Assembly: GCA_026770615.1 (NCBI GenBank)
Contig: MU631348.1
Span: 26,550 to 37,766, forward strand
Direction of reading: 5' to 3'
DNA: 11,217 nt
Origin: Pavlovales sp. CCMP2436
Lineage: Eukaryota > Haptophyta > Pavlovophyceae > Pavlovales
The notes beneath the pieces were generated by a model. It worked only from the letters and a program-made list of their open reading frames with translations, was not told the DNA's origin and made no database searches. Shown here piece by piece: positions 1-6,260 of this stretch. The translations under genes were made by a program, and so were the position numbers. Every line of letters starts with the position of its first letter. The first letter of the stretch is position 1.

Positions 1-267
1 GTAGGCTTGGGTCGGGTGCCAAGTGCCGCCGACGTCGTCACGCGCTTTGAATACTGTTGCATGCTCAACGCCGAGCTCCTTGAGCCGGTTGAGGCAGCCG
101 AGACCGCCCCACCCACCGCCGACAACGGCGATGCGCAGGTCGCGCGGCTCGCGCCGCAGCCGGTGCGTCGAGAAGAGGACGTGCCGGGCGCACACGAGGA
201 GGGCGAGTACGGGAACAAGCGGCAAGAGCACGCATGCAAGGGCGAGATTGGCCGTGAGCATGAGCAT
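1..267 (-). CDS. Membrane-anchored FAD-dependent monooxygenase (FMO/Baeyer-Villiger type), 5' part only
   Basis: The minus frame from ATG 265-267 to the left edge gives 89 residues with no stop. Residues 1-30 are strongly hydrophobic (MLMLTANLALACVLLPLVPV and onward), which fits a signal anchor. A basic stretch (THRLRRE) follows, then a Rossmann beta-alpha-beta: RIAVVGGGWGGLG (GxGxxG at residues 50-55) and, 24 residues on, DDVGGTWH (77-84). GxGxxG plus D-x-GGTW is the FAD-binding signature of class B flavoprotein monooxygenases, which use NADPH and O2 to oxygenate heteroatoms or ketones. The start is well supported: no other minus-strand ATG occurs in any frame up to about position 675. The frame stays open without an ATG to a stop at 442-444. 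One oddity is Lys74 where the family normally has the Glu that binds the FAD ribose. The gene continues beyond position 1, so the NADPH site and C-terminus cannot be judged. Confidence 0.72.
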   Translation of the reverse strand, partial: MLMLTANLALACVLLPLVPVLALLVCARHVLFSTHRLRREPRDLRIAVVGGGWGGLGCLNRLKELGVEHATVFKARDDVGGTWHPTQAY

Positions 268-544
268 GACGGCCGCCACGCGCAGCCACCACGGGCGCGG
301 CGGCTCGGGCGGCGGCCCAAAACCCGTCGCCAATCGCGCCGAGACCTCGGGGCGCGGCCGATCCGCCACACCCTTGGCGGACACGCAACAGATCACTCCA
401 GCCAGGTTAAGAGGGCGAGCAGCGGCGAGGGAGCGCAGAGCTCAACCTCCGCCGATCACGTTCGCCTCGAGAGCGAGGACGAAACGTTAGAGACCGCTTT
501 TGTAGATCGTTAAAAGAACTTCAGTATTAATTGCCGTTTTTGTT

Positions 545-598
545 TTGATTTATATTGGCCAGAGCCTTTTTTGGCAATATATTGATTTATATTGGCCA
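545..598. repeat. 17-bp direct repeat containing an inverted CCAAT box
   Basis: TTGATTTATATTGGCCA occurs exactly at 545-561 and again at 582-598, 37 bp apart. Read on the minus strand each copy is TGGCCAATATAAATCAA, a CCAAT core followed by an AT-rich tract. The repeats lie 280-330 bp upstream of the monooxygenase start codon, in the right orientation for that gene. A promoter role is an inference from position and motif only. Confidence 0.45.
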
Positions 599-608
599 AC
601 CTCCCAGT

Positions 609-855
609 GTAAATATGGCAAATATATTGGCCTATATTTTTCCTATATATTGCCCAATAAGTGAATATACTTCCCATTTAGCAAATATTTGCCATAGCCA
701 TATCATTGCTTAATAGAGGCAACAGGCGTGCTATCACCATAGAAACGTTCGAATAGCGTTCCCAGAAGCTGCCATGCTCATCTGGGACACAAAGGATATT
801 CTCTTTTTGAGATATGTAAGGGGAAAATATAGGCCAATGTATTTACCATATTTAC
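609..855. repeat. Imperfect inverted repeat, fold-back element candidate
   Basis: The reverse complement of 609-640 matches 824-855 at 30 of 32 positions (both read AAAATATAGGCCAAT, then diverge at two sites). Similarity weakens but continues a short way on both sides. The 183-bp interior has no ORF of note. This arrangement suits a small non-autonomous element with inverted arms. No target-site duplication could be identified, so the element's ends are undefined. Confidence 0.5.
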
Positions 856-1251
856 CTGGTCAACTTGCCGCTGTAAATATGGCAATATATGGCAAAAACA
901 TGGCAAAAAAAATCTTCGCTGGCAATATTGGAAAAAAAAAATAAAAAAATCTGGTCTATGCCAAATTATTAAGTAATAAAAAGATCTACAATGTATTATT
1001 AAAAACTTTTGACATTCGACGGCGGTTTTTTTGGACAAAGACTTTAAACTTTAAAGTTTATCGGTGTTCGGATTGTCGTTGCATGATGCCTTGCGCTCGG
1101 AGCTCTTAAGATGCGCTCGCGCTCGCCTGTCTCCTCGTCTCCCTGAGCAACTTGAACGGCGTCGTCACATTGCCGTGGCACCTCGCTGGACTTGGCAAGA
1201 ACTGTGACGAGACGTGTTATTTACTTAATGTTTTTCTTATTAGTAAGTATT

Positions 1252-1710
1252 ATGGAGCAGCGCCTCAACGGCTTCCCCCCCGTCATCGGCATAGCGACCG
1301 GCGGCTTCGGGGAGCAGTCAAAGAGCCTCGACAACCTGCTCAAGACCTTCGCTGGCATGGGTGCGGAGACGTGGATGGGCAAGCTCAGCGCGCCGACGAC
1401 GATGCAGGCGCGCAACACGCTTCTCGGGCTCATGCGCAAGGAGCTCGGAGTGATCGTGGCGCGCGGCCACGCCAGGCTCATCCTTGCCCGCGCGCGCTCG
1501 CTGCACACGCAGACTGTGCGCGCGGCCGCTAGTGCCCGGGGTGCACCTTGGTTCCAGCGCACCGGCCGCTCGGCAAACGGGCCCGAGGACGCCCCTGCGC
1601 ACGCGGACGGCGCGTACCTTGACGACAACTGGCGCAGCCACAATGCCGACCGGGGCGCACGCCTCGGCCGCGGTGGCCGCGGCGGACAGGGCACACGCAC
1701 CTTAATGGAC
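1252..1710 (+). CDS. Unrecognised GC-rich protein-coding exon(s)
   Basis: Family not recognised. The frame from ATG 1252 runs 153 codons to a consensus splice donor GTGAGC at 1711; unspliced, it stays open to a stop at 1822-1824. The ATG has A at -3 and G at +4. Third positions are almost all G or C through about 1510. It begins MEQRLNGFPPVIGIATGGFG, continues with an amphipathic segment (LLKTFAGMGAETWMGKLS) and a basic helical stretch (LLGLMRKELGVIVARGHARL), and ends Gly/Arg-rich (RGARLGRGGRGGQG). Upstream, 1110-1213 also reads as protein (LNGVVTLPWHLAGLGKNCDE). It could be joined by removing a 34-nt GT-AG intron at 1214-1247, which keeps the frame. That would make this an internal exon and not the start. 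The continuation past the donor is unknown. Confidence 0.45.
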
Positions 1711-1727
1711 GTGAGCGTTGTGTGTGT

Positions 1728-1746
1728 GGGGGGGGGGGGGGGGGGA
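1728..1746 (+). repeat. Poly-G tract (G19)
   Basis: Nineteen consecutive G follow a short GT repeat, just downstream of the putative splice donor at 1711. It is probably intronic. The run has G-quadruplex potential on the plus strand and its true length may be unreliable in an assembly. Confidence 0.85.
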
Positions 1747-1891
1747 ACCTGTGGCAATTGCTACAAGTTCACCACCAACCTCACCTCTACCACCACCATC
1801 CCTGCTGCCAGGACTAACGTCTGACGTCAACCAAGTCAGTGAGTGAACAACACCTGTTGAACCATGCTGAGCCGCTATATACCTGAGCCGC

Positions 1892-1924
1892 TATATATAT
1901 ATTATATATATATATATATATATA
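1892..1924. repeat. TA dinucleotide microsatellite
   Basis: An almost pure TA repeat of about 33 bp with a single phase break near 1902. It is preceded by a duplicated GAGCCGCTATATA at 1869-1881 and 1885-1897. Confidence 0.85.
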
Positions 1925-2074
1925 GCCAGAAGGTGCCCTATTACTTTGGAGACCATTTTCTTGTTATGTCAACTTATGTTTTATATTGTGTGTAAATATC
2001 AAGAAATACGCCCGTCCCCTGACAGGTCTCCACCGGACCCAAGTGTTGGGAAACACTCGGATCAAGGGACCTTT

Positions 2075-2497
2075 GGGTCGAAATCTAAATTAGTGGCCAG
2101 TCCGGGGGGAAATTGTGAAAAAGTCCGGTGATTATCCTCCGGATCAACTCACGAACCGGGCTGGGCCCCGAGGAGTTAGTTGCGGATTCGTGAATTTGGC
2201 GGCGCCCCATTCACGAATCCGCAACTAATAACTCTTCGGGGCCCCTTCGGGAACCGTGACTTTCTTTCCGCTTCCGAGCGATGAGAATCGGAAATGTTAG
2301 TTACCTTGAGCATGTCGTCGACCCCAGGGGCACACGAGAAGCACACGACGTGGGCCCCAACCGTCGAGGAGGGCTCTATTCGACAGCAGCTATCGACACT
2401 TAGCGCGCAGGGGCGAACACTGTATACTTTGTCGTCCCGCCCACAGCTTTACCCCCTCCACAGTGCGGAATCGCGGCACTAATTCCAAATTCGACCC
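2075..2497. mobile_element. 423-bp MITE-like insertion with 4-bp target-site duplication
   Basis: The element begins GGGTCGAAATCTAAATTAG and ends with the near-inverse CTAATTCCAAATTCGACCC. The terminal inverted repeats agree at about 17 of 21 positions, including a perfect outer GGGTCGAA. It is flanked by CTTT on both sides (2071-2074 and 2498-2501). Repeat A copy 2 shows the corresponding empty site as a single CTTA (6002-6005). Inverted termini, a short duplication, small size and no transposase ORF are hallmarks of a non-autonomous DNA transposon. The superfamily is not assigned. It contains a large hairpin at 2149-2259. Confidence 0.8.
2149..2259. repeat. Strong hairpin inside the MITE-like element
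   Basis: The inner stem is perfect over 18 bp (AGTTGCGGATTCGTGAAT at 2178-2195 with its complement at 2209-2226) around a 13-nt loop. It continues outward with few interruptions through matching GGGGCCCC blocks to TCACG at 2149-2153 and CGTGA at 2255-2259. Total span is 111 bp. Confidence 0.8.
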
Positions 2498-2784
2498 CTT
2501 TGCAGAGCACACAGATACCGTCCCCACCGCTAAGGCTGATCGGACGCACGACAATCGACTACTCTCTGACTGACGCGCTGACCGGCCGCTGCTGCCTCTT
2601 GCTCGTTTCAAAATGCAGCTCGCCTGCGCACGTGCCGGCGGTGCCGCACCTGTAGCACAAAATAAACAGACGAATAACTCCTGATTGCCTTATCCCACTA
2701 TTGTACTTATAATATGACAATCGCGTCGAAATCAGGTGTCGGACCGTCGTAATAAGACCGGAGTATATATATATATACCCGCCA

Positions 2785-3096
2785 TCAAGTGGACTCGCTC
2801 GCGCTTGACGTCTCGGCTCCTTCGGCTCCCTCTTCAACCAGTCCTTCCACCGCGCCCCCGCGCTGCGGCCCGCGCCCTGCACGCGCACACGAGTTCTCGA
2901 CATTCAAAACCACATCGCTTCCCAGCGATACGTCACCGCTGGGATCACCAATGGACTCACTTGCTCGCGCACTGTCGGGCGGCCCCGCGTTGCGCAGCGA
3001 CTCCAGCGCTTTGTTTTCGGCTTCCTCCTCATTCACCACTTCTACCAGCTCCTCACTTCGGCGTAGCGCGTAGGAGCCTGCTTCAGAGCGCTTAGA
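2785..3096 (-). CDS. Putative acidic coding exon, unrecognised
   Basis: A minus-strand frame is open for 103 codons between an upstream stop (3097-3099) and TGA at 2785-2787. It has no in-frame ATG, so it would be an exon or remnant, not a complete gene. About three quarters of codons begin with a purine, a pattern expected of real coding sequence and absent from the Ser/Pro-rich plus-strand alternative. The product is acidic near the start (RRSEELVEVVNEEEAENKAL), has a mixed middle (SIGDPSGDVSLGSDVVLNVE), and ends in a Glu/Gly/Ala-rich tail. No domain is recognised. Exon limits are not fixed: candidate acceptor AG sites lie near 3100. Overlap with the downstream end of repeat A is avoided by about 90 bp. 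Confidence 0.35.
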   Translation of the reverse strand, partial: SKRSEAGSYALRRSEELVEVVNEEEAENKALESLRNAGPPDSARASESIGDPSGDVSLGSDVVLNVENSCARAGRGPQRGGAVEGLVEEGAEGAETSSASEST

Positions 3097-3099
3097 TCA

Positions 3100-3700
3100 G
3101 CCTGACTTGAACTTGAAACGTACCGCCAGCCCGAACCCCCCTACATTAGTATAAACATATAGTATCACGAATCACATAGTTAATAGGCTCTGGCTCAGGT
3201 TAACCTCGGGCAGAGGATGACCATCCTACGCGCCTCGCCGAAGACAAGAATGAAACATGGCCAGAATTTTTTTATTTTATATACATCTGCAGTAGATGTA
3301 TCTAACTTTTTTTTAAAAATGAACGCTCAATAGCTAACTTACTTCTTAAAATTACATACGGAACTTCAAAATGCTATATTCTGTATCCAATTTTTCTAAA
3401 ATATTAATATTTGTCTTTGTTGTGCAAATACTGTATCCACCAATCCCCCCCCATTTAAAAAAGATCACTTTGTTAGTAACTGATTTACTACCCCACGCAT
3501 TCAAACTGACAAATTTTTGATAAATGTATAGAATAGAGCTCTCCGAGACGAATCCAGCAAGCCTAGACCGAGCTCTGTCTCAAATTATGGAGGCTCACAG
3601 TGCTTAGGATGGTTGTCCCCCACTTGCGGACTGCCCGGGGGTGACCTAAGCCATAGCCAATATGCAAGTGATGCTACTGCTGCTGCTAGTATGATGTCAT
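3100..3700. other. AT-rich intergenic spacer
   Basis: No gene is seen. It contains T-rich and A-rich runs, a small inverted repeat (ATACATCT at 3281-3288 with AGATGTAT at 3294-3301), and a GC-rich hairpin at 3602-3651. Confidence 0.6.
3602..3651. repeat. Hairpin in spacer
   Basis: GCTTAGG at 3602-3608 pairs with CCTAAGC at 3645-3651. An inner CCCCC/GGGGG stem is separated by an asymmetric internal loop. It is isolated in AT-rich sequence, about 90 bp downstream of the last exon of the 3738-4683 gene. It may be a transcript-end structure or a repeat remnant. Confidence 0.5.
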
Positions 3701-3737
3701 GAAAGAAACTGACCCGAATTCAGTTATGCCCCTATGT

Positions 3738-4683
3738 TCACATCACGCGCCAGCCGACTGCCTGAGCTCTGAAAAAAATAACGATGTTGCGCCCCTCGAA
3801 TCCGTTCAGCGTTACGCTCGACACGACAAACCCACTCCGGGCAGCTGCTTCATCATCCAGCGCGCTGCCACAAATATCCGGCCCGAGAATGCCCGTTTTG
3901 AGCGCATCGCCCTCGTTGTCGCCGTGCCCAGCGAAAGTAGTTCGTGAGGGCTCGGGGGGGTCGTTCGTGTGCGTGGTGGAGGGAGGCGGGAGTAAGGCGT
4001 AGAGGCGACGCGCCTTGAGCATAAGGCACTCTGCGCCGTCTGCGCGCCGCCCGTCGTGACCACGCTGGTGAGGGCAAATACCCCCCCTTCCCCCACCCAC
4101 CCTCTGCTGGCAATGATCAGGGCCTCGACGATGGTCAGCCCAACATTGCCGATCCCAAAGACGACGTACTTTTTGCCGGTCTGCGGTGTGTGTGTGTGTT
4201 TGGGGGAGGGGGGGGGAGCAGAGCAATGGAGAAGGAGGGGCGACTGCTCAGTGGAGGAGGAAGCACGTCGCGTCACGCGAATGATCCTCCCATGGGAGCG
4301 GATACCCGCCGGCACTGCAGCTGATAAAGCCGCTCTGCAGATCTCCTCTGCACCCACCTTTGGCGCCTGCGCTTCCAAAGTCTTCGCGAGGCCGAGCCAC
4401 TTGCGACAGTCAGCGTCAGCCGAGGGCTCGCGCAGCGACTTGATCGGAGTGGGCTGCACCTGTTGGCCGGCGAGGTAGGGGAGGGGGGGTAGGGTGGGGT
4501 TGCGCCTCTGCCTCTGCTGCGAGCGCGCTCAGCTGTGAGCTGCAGCTGTACCGCACAAAGTAGATGATCAGTAAGCCGAGGAACGCCAGTGTCGACCACA
4601 CAATCTGAACCACGAGGGTGACACCGGTGTTGAACATCAGCGTGGCTCGGGGACGCTCGGCGTCTTTACGGCGCCCACCACCA
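3738..4683 (-). CDS. Membrane-anchored Rossmann-fold protein, SDR/3-beta-HSD-like, multi-exon and possibly defective
   Basis: Exon 1 (from ATG 4637, or acceptor TTAG before 4683, to 4557) encodes a transmembrane anchor, MFNTGVTLVVQIVWSTLAFL and on to LLIIYF. Removing a 97-nt intron (4556-4460) joins it in frame to exon 2 (4459-4358: VQPTPIKSLREPSADADCRK, ending at donor GTGGGTG). A pyrimidine/CA-rich intron leads to exon 3 (4180 to about 4097-4101), TGKKYVVFGIGNVGLTIVEA, a GxGxxG dinucleotide-binding loop. An intron of only 32-36 nt ends at 4065. The last coding block, to TGA 3738-3740, contains DALKTGILGPDICG. This resembles the LKTGILRPxxxYG motif of 3-beta-hydroxysteroid dehydrogenase/epimerase-type SDRs, which oxidise sterol or sugar hydroxyls with NAD(P). 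The roughly 150 residues that normally lie between these motifs, with the YxxxK catalytic pair, are not seen. Exon joins after exon 3 are uncertain. A CA microsatellite lies in intron 2. Confidence 0.5.
4185..4199. repeat. GT/CA dinucleotide repeat
   Basis: A short GT run followed by a G-rich tract (4200-4217). On the minus strand this is a C-rich then CA-repeat tract ending at an AG (4182-4181), a plausible polypyrimidine/acceptor region for exon 3 of the SDR-like gene. Confidence 0.7.
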
Positions 4684-4850
4684 CTAATGGAATGTGACCA
4701 GCAGGCGAGCGAGCCCCGCCGCAGGCGAGCGCCCCCCAGGCGGGGGTCGCTGGGACGGCGAGCTCCTTCGTGCCGACGGCGACCGACGCGCGTGCGTGTC
4801 TGGTCGACCTCCGCGCGCGGGAGCACGCTGTGGTCCACGAGCAGTTCGAG

Positions 4851-5480
4851 ATGCTCGTGGAGGAGAAGCGAATAATGGCGCTCAACGGAGAGGTGGTCAC
4901 GGCGCAATACTGTGACCACCGAGGCGTCTACCTCGTTACCCTCACCTACACGTTCGGCGAGGCGGGATCCCCACAGGGCGCCGCGGCGCGACCGGCCGGT
5001 CGCAACCTCGACGCTCCACGAGATCGCCCGCTGCTTGCAAAGGCAGCGGCCCCCGACTGCAAGGGCGTGGGCGCGCGCTCATCGCCGTCGGCGGGGATCT
5101 CGGGGAGGAGGCTCAACAATTGGAAGAAGAAGCACTGCGCTGATGACACATTGCGGTCGGGTGCGGGAATGCGCGTGGCGGCTCGGACCGCCAAGCGCCG
5201 CGCCGGCTTGCCGGCACGGCAGGAGGCGACCGTCGCCCCGCGCACCTCCCCCGCGGCCGCTGGGAAGCCGAGAGCCAATGCTTCCTCCAGGGCACCAGGG
5301 AAGCCCGCGCAGACACGCACCTCGTCCGAATCCGATTTGGACGAGGACTCGGAGCTGCCGTCCGGCTCGGACGAGGACTTGGCGATGGAGGAGGATATCG
5401 ACGAGTCGCTCTTGGACGCAACCGAGGCGATGGCTGCACGATGCTTCGTCGGCGGATCGAAAGGCGGATCGAAACGCTAG
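4851..5480 (+). CDS. Unrecognised protein with basic middle and acidic Ser-rich C-terminus
   Basis: From ATG 4851 the frame encodes 209 residues to TAG 5478-5480. It is open upstream to a stop near 4692, and that upstream part also looks coding (ARACLVDLRAREHAVVHEQF), so the real start may be a splice acceptor near 4700-4735 or a non-ATG codon. Order of segments: a compact N-terminal part (ALNGEVVTAQYCDHRGVYLV), an Ala/Arg/Pro-rich basic middle with LNNWKKKHCADDTL, and a strongly acidic tail (SSESDLDEDSELPSGSDEDL, then MEEDIDESLLDATEAM) ending GGSKGGSKR. Mixed charge blocks suggest a nuclear or nucleic-acid-associated protein, by inference only. YCDHRGVYLVTLT faintly recalls the W-x-D-x-[KR]-x-V block of piggyBac-type transposases, but no other transposase motif supports this. 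It is divergent from the SDR-like gene, with under 200 bp between the coding starts. Confidence 0.5.
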   Translation: MLVEEKRIMALNGEVVTAQYCDHRGVYLVTLTYTFGEAGSPQGAAARPAGRNLDAPRDRPLLAKAAAPDCKGVGARSSPSAGISGRRLNNWKKKHCADDTLRSGAGMRVAARTAKRRAGLPARQEATVAPRTSPAAAGKPRANASSRAPGKPAQTRTSSESDLDEDSELPSGSDEDLAMEEDIDESLLDATEAMAARCFVGGSKGGSKR

Positions 5481-5544
5481 CTGGAGCAGGCCGCGCCGTG
5501 AGGCGCGGTAGCGCCGCTGCAGGCGCAACGCCGCGTTGCGATAA

Positions 5545-5871
5545 CACGGAAGGGGGGCACTTGGCACTGCCCAACGCTATCCCTCGTCTCAGGCGGGCTG
5601 CGGACCCAGCTGTAGAGCGGGGAATTCAGCCTACCAAGGGATCTTCGGGGCGCCGCAGGGTCGGTATGCAGCACCGCGCTGGGCGTACGACGGACCCGAT
5701 TTTCCCAGCTGTCCAAGTGGGGCCCCGCTGCCAGGCGGGGACTACGTGCTCAACGATTTGTTCACCACGGGTGGGTGCTGCATTTTTAGACGACGCGAGG
5801 GAGAGCAGTGGAGGTCGATCAGCGCGCTAGTCGAGAGTCGTCAGTCGTCGATCGTCGTGTGTCTGAACTGA
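5545..5871 (+). CDS. Stop-free frame, possible exon of unknown function
   Basis: After TAA 5542-5544 this frame is open for 108 codons to TGA 5869-5871, without an ATG. Its middle is varied and protein-like (YQGIFGAPQGRYAAPRWAYD, then GDYVLNDLFTTGGCCIF) with several Cys, Gly and Tyr. Overlapping frames give Arg/Ala-rich translations with less structure. The last 38 nt, including the stop codon, lie inside the left arm of the repeat A fold-back (from 5834). If it is coding, the end was therefore supplied by a repeat. No family is recognised. It may simply be a chance open frame in GC-rich DNA. Confidence 0.25.
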   Translation, partial: HGRGALGTAQRYPSSQAGCGPSCRAGNSAYQGIFGAPQGRYAAPRWAYDGPDFPSCPSGAPLPGGDYVLNDLFTTGGCCIFRRREGEQWRSISALVESRQSSIVVCLN

Positions 5872-6071
5872 TCAGCGGTGGGGACGGTATCCGTGTGCTC
5901 GGGATGGATCCCTGGATCTGAGTGTGTATATCTTGAAATACGTCCGTCCCCTGACAGGTCTCCACAGGGCCCAAGCCTTAGAAAACACTCGGATCAAGGG
6001 ACCTTAGCAGAGCACACGGATACCGTCCCCGCCGCTAAGGCTGATCAGACACACGACAATCGACGACTCTC
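5834..6071. repeat. Long fold-back (inverted repeat) within repeat A copy 2
   Basis: The left arm 5834-5925 is the near reverse complement of 5986-6071. Matching blocks include GAGAGTCGTC, GTCGTGTGTCTG, GGGGACGGTATCCGTGTGCT and a weaker inner block around GATCCCTGGATCTGAGTG. The arms have small indels and enclose a loop of about 60 bp. The right arm is ordinary repeat A sequence shared with copy 1. Copy 1 has no left arm, so the inverted arm was gained here or lost there. Confidence 0.75.
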
Positions 6072-6197
6072 TGACTGGCACGCGCTGACCGGCCGCTGCT
6101 GCCTTTCGCTCGTTTCAAAATGCAGCTCGCCTGCGCACATGCCGCACCTGTAGCACATATAAAAACAAACTAATAAACTCCGGCAGCCTGTATCCCA
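5922..6197 (+). repeat. Repeat A, copy 2 (uninterrupted)
   Basis: This is the intact counterpart of 1988-2698, with the MITE-like insertion absent: AGGGACCTTAGCAGAGC at 5998-6014 spans the empty site. It ends at TATCCCA (6191-6197). The 18-bp hairpin of the neighbouring retroelement-like region begins within that last motif. Confidence 0.78.
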
Positions 6198-6240
6198 CCG
6201 TGTGATTCTTGTCCACGAGGGGCAAGAATCACACGGTGGG
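6194..6240 (-). other. Perfect 18-bp hairpin downstream of the retroelement-like ORF
   Basis: CCCACCGTGTGATTCTTG (6194-6211) is the exact reverse complement of CAAGAATCACACGGTGGG (6223-6240), with an 11-nt loop. It starts 21 bp after the stop codon of the minus-strand ORF (6261-6263) and abuts the end of repeat A. Some non-LTR retroelements carry a 3' stem-loop recognised by their reverse transcriptase. That role is a hypothesis here. Confidence 0.8.
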
Positions 6241-6260
6241 GGGCTTATTGTGGTCCCGAT

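Larger units (their letters stand above)
514..1080. other. AT-rich spacer with repeated ATATTGGCC-type motifs
   Basis: No convincing gene is seen here. Composition drops sharply in GC compared with both flanks. The stretch is full of variants of ATATTGGCC and AATATGGCAA, includes an inverted repeat (609-640 with 824-855), a 17-bp direct repeat, and a palindrome at 1045-1060. It lies upstream of both the minus-strand monooxygenase and the plus-strand gene starting near 1110-1252. It could therefore hold a divergent promoter or a degenerate fold-back element. Confidence 0.6.
1988..2698 (+). repeat. Repeat A, copy 1 (interrupted)
   Basis: Segments 1988-2074 and 2498-2698 align with one continuous stretch at 5922-6197. 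Shared landmarks, in order, are CCGTCCCCTGACAGGTCTCC, AACACTCGGATCAAGGGACC, CGCTAAGGCTGATC, CTGACCGGCCGCTGCTGCC, TTTCAAAATGCAGCTCGCCT and a final TATCCCA. Both copies have the same orientation and differ by scattered substitutions and small indels. The two halves here are separated by the 423-bp insertion at 2075-2497. No ORF common to both copies was found. The family is not recognised; it behaves as a dispersed non-coding repeat. Confidence 0.75.

Noticed and set aside
7..513. Plus-strand frames across the monooxygenase region
   Set aside because: They are antisense to a minus frame with clear FAD-binding motifs and have Arg/Ala/Pro-rich translations without structure.
745..775. tRNA B-box-like GTTCGAAT
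   Set aside because: No matching A box, acceptor stem or cloverleaf can be formed around it.
3738..4683. Two-transmembrane potassium channel reading of this gene
   Set aside because: TGKKYVVFGIGN could mimic an inner helix after a pore, but no TxGYG selectivity filter is present in any frame between the two hydrophobic segments.
1988..6197. Repeat A copies as the two LTRs of a single retrotransposon
   Set aside because: They share orientation, but no TG...CA ends, primer-binding site, polypurine tract or gag-pol sequence lies between them, and the interior holds unrelated genes on both strands.
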